From Closterium sp. NIES-65 (taxonomy: Eukaryota; Streptophyta; Zygnematophyceae; Desmidiales; Closteriaceae): 64,000 bases of DNA. Numbering within the stretch: position 1 is the first letter of the stretch; each line of letters opens with the position of its first letter. This document shows, piece by piece, positions 1 through 12,100 of this stretch. The notes under the pieces are model-generated. The model was not told the DNA's origin and ran no database searches. It saw only the letters and a list, made by a program, of their open reading frames with translations. The stretch spans positions 124,001 to 188,000 of the forward strand of contig CANXME010000043.1 of the NCBI GenBank assembly GCA_948144175.1. Reading direction: 5' to 3'. The position numbers and the translations under genes are program-made.

Positions 1-68
1 AACTAGGGTTTCCTATTTGTACTCACTTCATTCATAGTTCATTCATTTCTCTCGTTCACTTCTTCTCA
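1..68 (+). repeat. 5' LTR of A, 3' part only
   Basis: These bases match the end of the 3' LTR at 7251-7385 and stop at CTCA directly before the PBS. They include the telo-box-like TAGGGTTT at 4-11. Confidence 0.93.
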
Positions 69-97
69 TGGTATCGAGCAGGTTCCCTTGTGGGAAC
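69..97 (+). other. PBS of A plus adjoining hairpin
   Basis: TGGTATCGAGC starts right after the LTR. It matches the complement of the initiator tRNA-Met 3' end with one base missing compared with TGGTATCAGAGC. It runs into the hairpin GTTCCC (82-87), loop TTGT, GGGAAC (92-97). The same hairpin position is kept in other families here with compensatory changes. Confidence 0.8.
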
Positions 98-1132
98 TTT
101 GCTTAGGGCCCACCACTTCGAAAAATTTTTTTCCTGCCCTAGCGCCCTAGTACCCTAGCGCCCACCCTTGCGCCCGCCCTAGCGCCCTAGCGCCCGCCCT
201 AGCGCCCGCCCTAGCGCCCGCCCTAGCGCCAGCCCTAGCGCCCGCCCTAGCGCCCGCCCTAGCGCCCTAGTGCCCGGCGCCTGCCCTAGTGCCCGTGAGC
301 CGCCCGCGGCCTGCCCGTGAGCCGCCGCCCGCGGCCTGCCCTAGCGCCCGTGAGCCGCCCACGGCCTGCCCGTGAGCCGCCCGCGGCCTGCCCGTGAGCC
401 GCCGCCCGTGAGCGCCGCCTGTTAGCCGCCGCCTGTGAGCGCCGCCCGTGCGCCGCCGCCCGTCAGCCGCAACCCGTGCGCCGCTCGTCAGCCGCAGCCC
501 ATGAGCGCCGCCCGTCAGCCGCAGCCCGTAAGCAGCCGCCCGTCAGACGCCGCCCGTGCGCCGCCGTCTGCGAAGCCGCCGCCCGTGAGCTGCCGCCCGT
601 GAGCCGCCCACCCGCGCGCCGCCCGACTGTGAGCCGGCGCCGCCCGTGAGCCGCCCGCCCGTGCGCCACCAGCCCGCCCGTGAGCCGCTGGCGCCACCCG
701 TGCGCCGCCCGTCCGCGAGCCACCCACCCGCCCGTGCGCCGCCCGCGCCGCCCGTGCACAGCCCGCGAGCCGCCCGCGAGCAGCCCGCGAGCCGCCCCAG
801 CCGCCCGTGCAGCCGCCCGTGAGCCGCCCCAGCCGCCCGTGAGCCGCCCGCGCGCCGCCCGTGACCCGCCCCGGCCGCTCGTGCAGTCACCCGTGCGCCG
901 CCCGCGAGACGCCTGCGCCGCCCGAGCCGCCCGAGCCGCCCGAGCCGCCCGAGCCGCCCGAGCCGCCCGAACCGCCCGAGCCGCCCGAGCCGCCCGAGCA
1001 ACCTGAGGTGCCGAGCTCCTGCTCCTGTGGGGCTGCCGCTGCTCCTGGACCGGCGCAGCTGCTGTGCTGCCGTGTTGCAGTACTACTGAGCTACCCGACT
1101 CTTCCTGCTCGGTGAGACTGTCAGCTGCTATA
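98..1132 (+). repeat. GC-rich tandem-repeat leader of A
   Basis: This stretch between PBS and gag holds short degenerate tandem repeats: CCCTAGCGCCCG-type units at about 140-290, CCGCCCGTGAG-type units at about 290-890, and a clean 9-bp GAGCCGCCC run at about 920-1000. Long open frames of Ala, Arg, Pro and Gly on both strands here are products of the repeat, not genes. Confidence 0.85.
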
Positions 1133-2160
1133 ATGGCCACCCCCAGTGTCCTGGCTTTTGATGCTGAGGGTCGCGCCATTGACTTTGCAGTCTGGGTCGA
1201 GGACCTGCAGCTGTACTTACTGTGCGATGCGATAGATGAGGTTTCTCTCTTTGACTTTGTCTCTGGCGCTGTCCCTGCCCCTCCTGCTGATGCTGACCCC
1301 ACTGTTCGCTCCAAGTGGGCCACGCACGATGCTGCTGCACGTCTTGCTGTGCGTCGCCACCTCCCTTCCTCCGAGCGCGCGCACTTTAGTCAGTGCAAGA
1401 CCGCTCAGGCCTTGTACGACGCTGTAGTTGCGCGCTACTCCTCCCCTTCCTCCGCTACGCTGAGCCGCCTCATGCTACCGTACCTCTTCCCTGACCTCGC
1501 TGCCTTTCCCACAGTCGCTGACCTCTTTACCCACCTCCGCGCTAGTGACACTCGCTACCGCGCTGCGCTTCCTGCTGAGTTCCGCGCCGCAAACCCTCCT
1601 CCCATGTACATCACTCTCTACTTTCTAGTCACCCGTCTCCCTGAGTCCCTTCGTGCCGTTAGGGACCAGTTTCTCTCTGTCTGTCCCACCACCCTCACTG
1701 TCGACCTCCTTGAGAAGTCCCTGCTAGCGGCTGAGAAGAGCATAGTCGCTGTAGGGGCCTCTCGTGGTGACCCCCGCACCCCCATCTTTGAGGGGTGTTC
1801 TCCTTCCCCCCTATTACCCTCTGTCGCCTCTGCTGCTGCGGCCGACCTCGTTGGTCTAGAGTCGGTCGGTGCGGCGTCTGCCCCCAGCGGTAGGCGCCGC
1901 TCTGGCAGGGGCAAGGGGGGCAAGGGAGCGGGTGGAGCTAGCGGGGGCGGTGGCGGAGGAGGTGGGAGCGGCGGGGGGAGTGGGGGTGGCGGTGGAGGTG
2001 GTGGTGGGAGTGGAGGTACTGGTGGCGGCAGTGGAGGCGGAGGCGGCGGCGGAGGTGGTGGCGGAGGTGGCGGTGGGAGCGGCGGGGGCGGCGGAGGCGG
2101 GGGTGGCGGTGGTGGAGGTGGTCGGAGTGGCTCGTCCCAGCGGAGCAGCACTGGGGGTGG

Positions 2161-2195
<35 letters not shown>

Positions 2196-5100
2196 GCTCT
2201 CGCGACGTCCCCACCCCTCAGCAGCTCCGTGAGTGGTACTCGCAGCGTCAGCGTGGTGGGGCGTTCGGTCCCTGCACCTACGTCCTTCGCACCGGCGACT
2301 GCGCGGGTGAGCAGTGTGGGGGCACCCACACCGCCCGCCGCTGCTTTGCCCGCTTGACCGACGCTTGGCGCCAGCAGTTTCCGGAGGCCGCTGAGATCCC
2401 CCGCTGGGGAGAGCTGTCTAGGGCTGGTGTAGCTATCTTTGATCTTGACTTTGATGCTATCCTTGCTGCCATGTATGCTGTGACTGTTAGTGATGAGGGT
2501 GACTGTTACCGGTGTTTCCCGCCCGACCCGGGCATTGGTACTGCTGCGTCAGGTGCCAGTGAGGCTGCTGCTCTAGGTGCCAGTGCGTCTGTGCTCTCAG
2601 GTGCTGGTGAGTCTGCCCTCTCAGGTACTGTGTCGGCTTCGGCCTCTCACACCTTCACCCTTGACTCTGGGGCGTCTCGCTCCTTCTTTCGGGACCGCAC
2701 CACTCTCACACCGCTTAGTCGGCCGGTTGCGGTGTCCCTTGCTGACCCCTCTGGGGGTCCTGTCGTGTCTCGTTTCTCCACAGTCCTCCCGTGTCCGGCG
2801 GCTCCCTCTGGCACCCTGACTGGTCTCTACCTCCCCTCGTTCTCTACGAACCTGGTGAGTGGTGCTGACCTACAGGATGTGGGTGTCCACCAGTTCACTC
2901 CTGCTCGTCAGCGGGTGACACACTGCACAGAGGCCAGCACAGGTCGCCACCTGGCTACGTTTACACGTCAGCCAGGGTTGAGCCTGTACACACTGACCAC
3001 TGCTTCTCCTCCCGGTGCTGAGTCTGGTAGAGCCCCTTCGTCTGGTCAGGTGTTTGCTGCAGCGTCCAGGTCTGGTCCTGAGTCTGCCCCCTGTTCGTGT
3101 CGCCGTCTGTCTCACGAGACTCTCCTCTGGCACCACCGCCTTGGCCACCCCTCTCTGCTTCGGCTCAGAGGCATGGCCTCCCGTCTTCTTGTGTCTGGTC
3201 TCCCCCGGTCCCTCCCTCCCCTTCCTCAGGGCCCTGGCCCTGCCTGTGTCCCCTGTGTCGAGGGGCGCCAGCGTGCTGCCCCTCACTCCTCCCAGTTTCC
3301 TCCGACAGAGGCTCCGTTGCAGACGCTTCACATGGACGTGTGGGGCCCTGCCCGCGTCCGTGGACTCGGTCACGAGCGCTACTTCCTGTTGGTGGTTGAC
3401 GACTACTCGCGTTACACCACAGTCTTCCCCTTGCGCAGCAAGGGTGATGTCACTGAGGTGCTGATCGACTGGATCCGCGCAGCTCGTCTCCAGCTCAGGC
3501 AGAGCTTTGGCTCGGACTTTCCTGTGTTGCGTCTGCACTCGGACAGAGGCGGAGAGTTCTCCTCTGGCCTTCTGCGTGCCTTCTGTCGTGCGCGAGGCAT
3601 CCGCCAGACCTTCACGCTTCCGGACTCACCGCAGCAAAATGGGATTGCTGAGCGCCGCATTGGCATGGTCATGGACGTCGCTCGTACGTCTATGATACAT
3701 GCGGCTGCCCCCATTTTCTGTGGCCGTTTGCGGTCAGGTACGCGGCGCATCAGATCAACCTTCACCCCAGGGTCTCCAGGCCGGAGACCTCCCCTGCCTT
3801 GCTGTGGACAGGGAAGGTTGGCGATGCGTCGGCGTTCCGGGTCTGGGGATCTCAGGCGTTTGTCCGCGACTTGTCTACGGACAAGCTGTCCCCTCGCGCT
3901 GCTCCCTGCGTCTTCCTGGGGTTCCCCCCCGACGCCCCTGGGTGGCAGTTCTACCACCCCACCTCTCGACGTGTTCTGTCCTCCCAGGACGTCACGTTTG
4001 ACGAGTCGGTACCCTACTACCGCCTCTTCCCCTACCGCACTCCGTCCCTCCCCCCGCCCCCGCTCTTCTTGGTACCAGGTCCCCCCCCGGTAGACCCCCT
4101 CCCCCCTCAGGGTCCTGCCCCTTCAGGTGTGTCCCAGGTAGACGCGGTCGAGCCTGTCGAGGTCACTGGTGACTCTGGTGCTGCTGCGGGAGCTGAGCCT
4201 GGGGGTGCTGGGACTGGAGGTGCTACACCTGGGGGTACTGAGCCTGGGGGTGCGGAGTCTGGAGGTGCTGAGCCTGGGGGTGCTGAGCCTGGGGGTACTG
4301 AGCCTGGGGGTACTGAGTCTGGGGGTGCTGAGCCTGGGGGTGCTGAGCCTGGGGGTACTGAGTCTGGGGGTGCTGGGCCTTGGGGTGCTGAGCCTTGGGG
4401 TGCTGAGACTGGGGGTGCTCCGCCTGGAGGTGCTTCGTCTCGCCAAGAGCCACTCTCCCCACCGGAGCTGCGTGAGTGGTTTGCCCGGCGCTGGAGGCGT
4501 GCTGCTGGTGCTGGAGGTTCTTCGGATGCAGAGGGTGCTGCTGCCGTGCGTCCCGGAGGTGCTCGTGCTGTGGGTGCTGGAGCTGCTGGGCCTGAGGGTT
4601 CTCCTGGAGCTGGTGCTGCTGAGGGTGTTGACGCTGAGACTACTGCTGGCGGTCCGTCTGGCAGTGCTCCTGGTGCTGCTGGGGGTTCTGGTGCTGCTGG
4701 AGGTGCTGCTGCAGCGGGTGCTCCTGCTGGGGGTACTGGTGCTGTCCCTGCTGTTTCCGGCGTCGCCACGCGGCCCCGACCGTACTTCGTTCCGCTCCTA
4801 CAACAGGTTCTTGGTCTTACACCTTCTCCTGGTCCTCCTCCTCCTCCCTTAGAGGGTCCACAGCCTGTCCAGTCCCAGTCACAGCTACAGCCTGCCTCCC
4901 CTTTGCCTGCTCCTTCTCCCTACGCTGGTCCGACTGGAGGCCTTACTGAGTGTTGTGAGCCTGCGTCTCGTCCTGCGTCACCTGTTCGTCCTGCACGCAC
5001 TAGTGGTCGCGGTTCACGTCAGCGTCCTCCTCCTGTCCCTGGCACGCACCGGATGTCTCTGCGTCCGTCCACTGCTCCTCTGCGTGCCCCTTTGCCTTCT

Positions 5101-7038
5101 CCTCCTTCTTCCTCTCTTCCTGCTCTTGCCGACCCGGAGTCGGACTCTCTTCGTGCTGCCAGTCCTACTGTCACGCGTCTCCTTGCTACTGCTGTCACTG
5201 ACCCTTCTTTCGAGTCTTCTGCTGCGTCTGCCCTTGTCACTGAGCTCGTCGACTTTGCTGCGCGCTGTCGTCTAGACTACGCTGCTAGTCTTATCGCTGA
5301 GTCTGAGTCTGCCTGTCCTCCGTCCGTCGGGGGTGAGTGTGCCCTTGGCACGGACGTCCTTGAGGACAGGCAGGAGAAGTTCCAGTGTCTGACAGCCGCT
5401 TCACCTCATCTCGCGTCTGTACTGCTCGCCCCTGAGGGAGACCCGGATGCACTTGACATCACGACTCCGCGCTCTTACGCGGAGGCGATAGAGGGTCCCT
5501 ACTCCTCTCAGTGGCAGGCAGCTATGGATGCAGAGATGGCTTCCTGGAAGTCCACAGGCACCTACGTTGACGCTGTTCCCCCTCCTGGGGCGAACATCGT
5601 CAGTGGCATGTGGATTTTCAGGGTGAAGCGGCCGCCGGGTTCTCCGCCTGTCTTCAAGGCGCGTTACGTGGCTCGTGGCTTCAGTCAGCGGCAGGGAGTT
5701 GACTACTTTCAGACCTTCTCCCCCACCCCGAAGATGACCACTCTTCGGGTACTGCTGCACGTTGCTGCTCACCGGGACTACGAGCTGCACTCTCTCGACT
5801 TCAGCACTGCTTTCTTGCAGGGCAGCCTGCACGAGGAGATCTGGCTGCGTCGCCCACCTGGCTTCACTGGGTCTTTCCCTCATGGTACCCAGTGGAGTCT
5901 CCGGCGTCCAGTCTACGGTCTCCGCCAGGCGCCACGTGAGTGGCACGACACACTGAGGACTACGCTTGCGGCACTTGGGTTTGCTCCTTCTACTGCCGAC
6001 CCGTCGCTGTTTCTGCGCACCGACACCTCTCTGCCGCCGTTCTACATCCTCGTGTACGTCGACGACTTGGTCTTTGCCACAGCTGACACTGCTGGACTCG
6101 CCTACGTGAAGTCCGAGCTGCAGAAGAGACACACGTGCACTGACCTGGGTGAACTGCGCAGCTACCTTGGCTTGCAGATCACTCGGGACAGAGCACGCCG
6201 CACCATTACCCTGACTCAGTCACACATGGTGCAGCAGGTCCTTCAGCGCTTCGGCTTCACGTACTCCTCGCCTCAGGCCACTCCTCTGCCTACTCGCCAC
6301 TCGCTCTCAGCTCTGCCTTCGGATGAGTCCGTAGAGTCGAGTGGTCCGTTTGCAGAGCTTGTTGGCTGCCTCATGTACCTGATGACCTGCACACGACCTG
6401 ACCTTGCATACCCTCTTAGCATTCTCGCACGCTATGTTGCTCCTGGGAGACACCGACCAGAGCACATGGCTGCAGCGAAGAGGGTGTTGCGCTACTTGTG
6501 CAGTACGTCGGGCATGGGGCTAGTGCTTGGAGGGCACAGTCCAGTGGTCCTCACTGGGCACGCGGACGCTTCTTGGGCTGACGACCAGGCTACGCAGCGG
6601 TCGTCACAGGGTTACACCTTCAGCCTTGGTTCCGGCTCTGTTTCGTGGCGGGCTACCCGCTCGTCTTCTGTTCTCGGCTCCAGTTGTGAGGCTGAGATCT
6701 ACGCCGGGGCTATGGCTGCTCAGGAGCTTCGCTGGCTCACCTACCTGCTGACCGACCTTGGAGAGCCGCCTCGTTCTCCTCCAGTCCTGTACGTAGACAA
6801 CAAGGCCATGCTGGCCTTGTGTCGAGAGCAGCGACTGGAGCACAGAACAAAGCACATTGCTCTCCGCTACTTTCTTGCTCGTGAGCTACAGCAGCGTGGA
6901 CAGTTGCGACTTGCGTACGTGGCCTCTGAGGCCAACACTGCTGATGTCTTCACCAAGGCACTTGCACCTTGAGATCATCAGCGTTGCTGCACGCAGCTGG
7001 GTCTTGTGCCTGTCTTGCCTCACTTGCTCACTTCTTGA
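1133..7038 (+). pseudogene. Gag-Pol polyprotein of A, one frameshift and a late stop
   Basis: The ATG at 1133 opens a Gag shared by all related copies (starts MATPSVLAFD). In order: a helical copia-type Gag domain (about residues 10-200), a polyglycine tract (about 263-332), polyglutamine (about 345-355), a Cys-rich knuckle-like segment, protease motif DSGAS (Asp at 2663), HHCC pre-integrase motif (from about 3124), and integrase Asp735, Asp804, Glu840 (D-X35-E). Five C's at about 3710, where the sister copies D and K have six, shift the frame. The second part (frame of 3799-6972) has the hinge with repeated PGGAE-like units (4190-4440), reverse transcriptase with YVDD at 6055-6066, and RNase H (DASW, EAEIYA, YVDNK). 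A TGA at 6970 removes the last 22 residues; sister copies run on to the equivalent of 7036-7038. Expected role: capsid formation, reverse transcription and integration of the element. Confidence 0.93.
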
Positions 7039-7227
7039 CCTTGCTTGTACCTTGACCTATATATACTCTTGTTCTTGCTTGTTTGACTCTTGTATATCTC
7101 TATATATGATCTTGCATGTGAACTGGCCTTGTGGCCCTTGAACTTATGCTCGGTATGTGTGGTGACTTTGTGATCCACCCTGAGCTTTGCTTTACTTTGC
7201 TTGACTGGTCTTGTGACCCCTTGTTCT

Positions 7228-7250
7228 CCCCCACTTTGCCTATGGGGGTG
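7228..7250 (+). other. 3' hairpin with polypurine tract of A
   Basis: CCCCCA (7228-7233) pairs with TGGGGG (7243-7248) immediately before the 3' LTR. The 3' arm is the purine-rich segment expected to prime plus-strand DNA. The same arrangement is kept in D, E, K, L and H and in changed form in C and G. Confidence 0.7.
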
Positions 7251-7385
7251 TGTCAGAATATTATAGCTTACTTATTTGTGTAGGCTATAGTGGGGTATCC
7301 CATAGGGGGTACAACCCAACTAGGGTTTCCTATTTGTACTCACTTCATTCATAGTTCATTCATTTCTCTCGTTCACTTCTTCTCA
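7251..7385 (+). repeat. 3' LTR of A
   Basis: A 135-bp repeat from TGTCAG to CTCA, matching 1-68 at its end. It holds the family core GTAGTGGGGT, GGGTACAACCC and the telo-box-like TAGGGTTT (7321-7328). It is very short for a copia LTR. Confidence 0.95.
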
Positions 7386-7716
7386 CCCTCTCACCCACTA
7401 GTCTCACCACCATTCTACTTACCGTAATACCCCGGATATAAGCGCACCTGCGCTTATAATAAAACAATGTTTTTTGGGGGGGTGCGCTTATAATTGAGTC
7501 AGATTTATAAGCGCATGCACTTATATAATAACAAATGCAAATTTATAATTCATTGGCACCAAACTGTACATCTCCTTCTTGTGACTTCAATCGAATCGAA
7601 GCGGTAGCGAGTCGCAATTCAGATTCGCGCGTGAGCGATTTTCTGCCGGCGCACAGGGGAAAATTTACACGTCACTATCAGAAATGCCAGCTCATACTGA
7701 CTGGACGCGTAGTATG

Positions 7717-7841
7717 TGTGAAAGTTAAAAGGAAAGGAGAGGGGTTGCACTAGCAAGAATGGGGATACAAATAGCAAACCCTAGAAGGGTTGTACTCGCT
7801 ATAGAGCACCCCACTAGAGGCTAGAGCATAACATTCTGACA
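7717..7841 (-). repeat. 3' LTR of C
   Basis: Matches 24486-24610 at 122 of 125 positions. On the minus strand it runs TGTCAGAATG to TTTCACA. Confidence 0.93.
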
Positions 7842-8055
7842 CACCCCCATAGCCAAGGTGGGGTGTAATCAGCAGAGCAAGCAAAGCAGAACAAGCTCAG
7901 GGTGGATCACAATGTCACCACACATTCTGAGCACAAGTTCAAGAAGCAATAGTTTAAAGTTCACAAGTGTAAGCAAAGCTAGAGGCTATAGCAGAGGGCA
8001 AGTGAGGAGGAGGAGGCGAGACTGTAAGAGGAGAGGAGATAGGAGGCGACGACTG
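7842..8055 (-). other. 3' region of C with PPT hairpin
   Basis: The hairpin at 7842-7865 (minus strand CACCCC and GGGGGTG arms) adjoins the LTR. The next bases resemble the autonomous elements' 3' UTR (minus strand GTGATCCACCCTGAGC). No protein is encoded. The last 5 bases (8051-8055, GACTG) are the left target duplication of D. Confidence 0.7.
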
Positions 8056-8188
8056 TGTCAGAACATTATAGCTTACTTATTTGTGTAGGCTATAGTGGGG
8101 TATCCCATAGGGGGTACAACCCAATTAGGGTTTCCTATTTGTACTCACTTCGTTCATAGTCTCATCATTCTCGTTCTCATTCTTCACA
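8056..8188 (+). repeat. 5' LTR of D
   Basis: TGTCAGAAC to CTTCACA, one difference from 22986-23118. The telo-box-like TAGGGTTT is at 8126-8133. Confidence 0.95.
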
Positions 8189-8218
8189 TGGTATCAGAGC
8201 AGGTCCCCTCCTAGGGAC
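8189..8218 (+). other. PBS of D plus adjoining hairpin
   Basis: TGGTATCAGAGC (8189-8200) is a full 12-base match to the complement of the initiator tRNA-Met 3' end. The hairpin GTCCC (8203-8207), loop CTCCTA, GGGAC (8214-8218) follows. Confidence 0.85.
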
Positions 8219-8855
8219 TGTTCCTTGGGCCCACCGAAGCGCGCCCCGAGGCGCGCGCTCATTTTTTTTAGCGTCCCGTCGGATCGCACCTAGCGGCTCG
8301 TCGCGCCGCTCTTACGGTCGCGTAGAGCCGCCTTAGCGGCTGCAGCGCGCCGCCCTTCTCCCGGCCCGTCGCCGCCCTTCCCTGCGGCTTTGCGCCGCCC
8401 TTACCGGCGGCTTCGCGCCGCCCTTCCTTGCGGCTTCGCGCCGCCCCAGGCCCGTCGCCGCCCTTCCCGCGGCTTCGTGCCGCCCTTACCTGCGGCCTCG
8501 CGCCACCCCGGCCCGTCGCCGCCCTTTACTGCGGCTTCACGCCGCCCTTACCTGCGGCCTCACGCCACCCCGGCACGTCGCCGCCCTTATCTGCGGCTTC
8601 GCGCCGCCACTCCCTGCGGCCCACCCGTCGCCTTACCTGCGACCCACCCGCCGCCCTACCTGCGGCTCACACCGCCCTACCTGCGGCTCTCGCCGCCGCC
8701 CCTACCGCTCGCCGTGGACCAGGCCGCACGCTGCAGCCCCGACTGCAAGCCGCCGCCTCTGCCCCACGCCGCCCTTACGCCGCTGTGACACCCAGCCGCT
8801 CGAGCCGCCTGTGCCGCTGAGGAGCCGAGCCGCCAGAAACGCCCGAGCCGCGGAG
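8219..8855 (+). repeat. GC-rich leader of D, first part
   Basis: Degenerate repeats built from CGCCGCCCTTACCTGCGGC-type units, with a run of T's near 8262. No gene. The leader resumes at 16276 after element E; the last 5 bases (CGGAG) are E's target duplication. Confidence 0.8.
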
Positions 8856-8985
8856 TGTGAAGCAAAGAAAACAGGAATGAAAATGACTAAGGAAAGATTG
8901 GGTACAAGTACAACCCTAGAAACCCTGTACCCCATATGTGCTACCCCACTATAGCCTACAGCAACTATGTCATATAAATCTGACA
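8856..8985 (-). repeat. 3' LTR of E
   Basis: Reads identical to 16141-16270. On the minus strand it runs TGTCAGATTT to CTTCACA. Confidence 0.95.
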
Positions 8986-9191
8986 CACCCCCATAGGCAA
9001 AGTGGGGGAGAACAAGGGGTCACAAGACCAGTCAAGCAAAGCAAAGCAAGCTCAGGGTGGATCACAAAGTCACCACACAGTCCGAGCACAAGAGTAGGGC
9101 CAGAGGCCAGTTCACATGCAGGAGTACAGACATATATATAAAACTAGACAAGCAAGAGCAGGCATATATATATGTCACAGTACAAGTGAAG

Positions 9192-12100
9192 TCAAGAGGA
9201 GAGCAAGTGAGGCAAGACAGGCACAAGACCCAGCTGGGTGCAAAAGCGCTGATGGTCACAAGGCGCGAGTGCCTTGGTGAACACATCAGCAGTGTTGGCC
9301 TCAGAGGCCACGTACGCAAGTCGCAACTGACCACGCTGCTGCAGCTCACGAGCAAGGAAGTAGCGGAGAGCAATGTGCTTCGTTCTGTGCTCCAAGCGCT
9401 GCTCTCGACACAAGGCCAGCATGGCCTTGTTGTCTACGTACAGCACTGGAGGAGAACGAGGCGGCTCTCCAAGGTCAGTCAGCAGATAGGTGAGCCAGCG
9501 AAGCTCCTGTGCAGCCATGGCCCCGGCGTAGATCTCAGCCTCACAGCTGGAGCCAAGAACCAAAGACGAGCGAGTAGACCGCCACGAGACAGAGCCGGAA
9601 CCAAGGCTGAAGGTGTAACCCTGTGACGACCGCTGAGTAGCCTGGTCGTCAGCCCAAGAAGCGTCCGCGTGGCCGGTAAGGACCAATGGACTCCGCCCTC
9701 CAAGCACTAGCCCCATGCCCGACGTGCTGCACAGGTAGCGCAATACCCTCTTCGCTGCAGCCATGTGCTCCGGTCTGTGTCTCCCAGGAGCAACATAGCG
9801 AGCAAGAATGCTCAGAGGGTATGCAAGGTCAGGTCGTGTGCAGGTCATCAGGTACATGAGGCAGCCAACAAGCTCTGCATACGGACCACTCGACTCTACG
9901 GACTCATCCGAAGGCAGAGCTGAGAGTGAGTGGCGAGTAGGCAGAGGAGTGGCCTGAGGCGAGGAGTACGTGAAGCCGAAGCGCTGAAGGACCTGCTGCA
10001 CCATGTGTGACTGAGTCAAGGTAATGGTGCGGCGTGCTCTGTCCCGAGTGATCTGCAAGCCAAGGTAGCTGCGCAGTTCACCCAGGTCTGTGCACGTGTG
10101 TCTCTTCAGCAGCTCAGACTTCACGTAGGCGAGTCCAGCAGTGTCCGCTGTGGCAAAGACCAAGTCGTCGACGTACACGAGGATGTAGAACGGCGGCAGT
10201 GAAGTGTCGGTGCGCAGAAACAGCGACGGGTCAACAGTAGAGGGAGCAAACCCAAGAGCCGCAAGCGTAGTCCTCAGTGTGTCGTGCCACTCACGCGGTG
10301 CCTGGCGGAGACCGTAGACTGGCCGTCGGAGGCTCCACTGGGTGCCAGGAGGGAAAGTCCCAGTGAAGCCAGGTGGACGGCGAAGCCAGATCTCCTCGTG
10401 CAGGCTACCCTGCAAGAACGCAGTGCTGAAGTCGAGAGAGTGAAGCTCGTAGTCGCGCTGAGCGGCTATGTGCAGCAGCACCCGAAGAGTAGTCATCTTC
10501 GGGGTGGGAGAGAAGGTCTGAAAGTAGTCAACTCCCTGCCGCTGACTGAAGCCACGAGCAACGTACCGTGCCTTGAAGACAGGTGGAGAGCCCGGCGGCC
10601 GCTTCACCCTGAAGATCCACATGCCACTGACGATGTTCGCCCCAGGAGGGGGAACCGCGTCAACGTAGGTGCCTGTGGACTTCCAGGAAGCCATCTCTGC
10701 ATCCATAGCTGCCTGCCACTGAGAGGAGTAGGGACCCTCTACGGCCTCCGCGTAAGAACGCGGAGTCGGGATGTCTAGTGCATCCGGGTCTCCCTCAGGG
10801 GCAAGCAGTACAGACGCGAGATGAGGTGAAGCAGCTACTAGACACTGTAACTCCTCCTGCCTGTCCTCTAGGACGTCCGTGCCAAGAGCACACTCACCCC
10901 CGACGGACGGAGGACAGACAGACGCAGACTCAGCAACAAGACTAGCAGCGTAGTCGAGACGACAGCGAGCAGCAAAGTCGAGGAGCTCAGCGACTAGAGC
11001 AGACGCAGCAGTGGACTCAAAAGAGGGGTCAGTGACGACAGTAGCAAGCAGACGCGTGACAGTAGGACTGGCAGCACGAAGAGAGTCCGACTCAGGGTCG
11101 GCAAGCGCAGGAAGAGAGGACTCAGGAGGAGAAGGCAAAGGGGCACGCAGAGGAGCAGTGGACGGACGCAAAGACATCCGGTGCGTGCCAGGGACAGGAG
11201 GAGGACGCGGACGTGAACTGCGACCACTAGCGCGAGCAGTGCGAACAGGCGACGCGGGACGAGACGCAGGCTCACGACGCTCAGCAAGACCTCCAGTAGG
11301 ACCAGTGTAAGGAGAGGGAGCAGGCAGTGGAGAGGAAGGCTCCAGCAGGGACTGCGACTGGACAGGCGGTGGACCCTCTACTGGAGGAGAAAGACCAAGA
11401 ACCTGCTGCAGGAGCGGAACGAAGTACGGCCGAGGCCGCGCGGCAGCTCCAGACGCAGCAGGGACAGCACCAGCACCCTCAGCGACAGCACTAGCGCCAC
11501 CCACACCTCCAGCGGCAGGACCAACAGCAGTAGGCCCAGCACTAGCGCCCTCAGCAGCTCCAGCACCAGGAGGACCCGCAGGTCCAGCAGCTCCGGGACC
11601 GGCAGCACCCGCACCCTCGACGGTCGAAGAAGCTCCAGCTCCAGCTCCAGCAGCACCTCCAGACTCAGCAGCACGTCTCCAGCGGCGAGCGAACCACTCG
11701 CGCAGCTCCTGTGGAGAGAGGGGCTCCCGGCGAGACGCAGCAGCAGGGGAAACCCCAGGCTCAGCAGCTCCAGACGCAGCACCCCCAGGCTCAGCAGCTC
11801 CCAGCTCAGCACCCCCAGGCTCAGCAGCTCCCGACCCAGCACCCCCAGACCCAGCACCTCCAGGCACAGCACCCCCCGGCTCAGCACCCCCAGGCTCCGT
11901 ACCCTCCGCAGTAGCACCCTCAGGCCCAGCACCCCCAGCAGTAGCACCCCCAGGCTCAGCACCCCTGCGCACAGCACCCCCAGAGTCAGCACCCCCAGGC
12001 TCAGCACCCGCAGCAGCACCAGAGTCACCAGTAACCTCGACCGGGTCAACAGCGTCTACCTGGGACACACCTTAGGGGGCAGGAACCGGAGGGGGGAGGG

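Larger units (their letters stand above)
1..7385 (+). mobile_element. Ty1/copia LTR retrotransposon A (5' LTR cut by window edge)
   Basis: The element begins with the last 68 bases of a 5' LTR that match the end of the 3' LTR at 7251-7385. It continues with a PBS at 69, a GC-rich leader, one Gag-Pol reading frame in copia order (protease, integrase, reverse transcriptase, RNase H), a 3' UTR, and a PPT hairpin at 7228-7250. The base run after the 3' LTR is CCCTC; the matching left target duplication lies outside the window. It is close in sequence to D, E, K and L. The Gag-Pol frame has one frameshift and one late stop, so the copy is probably not autonomous. Confidence 0.95.

Noticed and set aside
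463..1323. Long Ala/Arg-rich frames on both strands of the A leader
   Set aside because: They come from GC-rich tandem repeats without stops. They change unit type between elements and have no domain.
1618..2151. Minus-strand polyproline frame opposite gag of A (and equivalents in D, E, K, L)
   Set aside because: It is the antisense of the polyglycine codons in Gag, not an independent gene.
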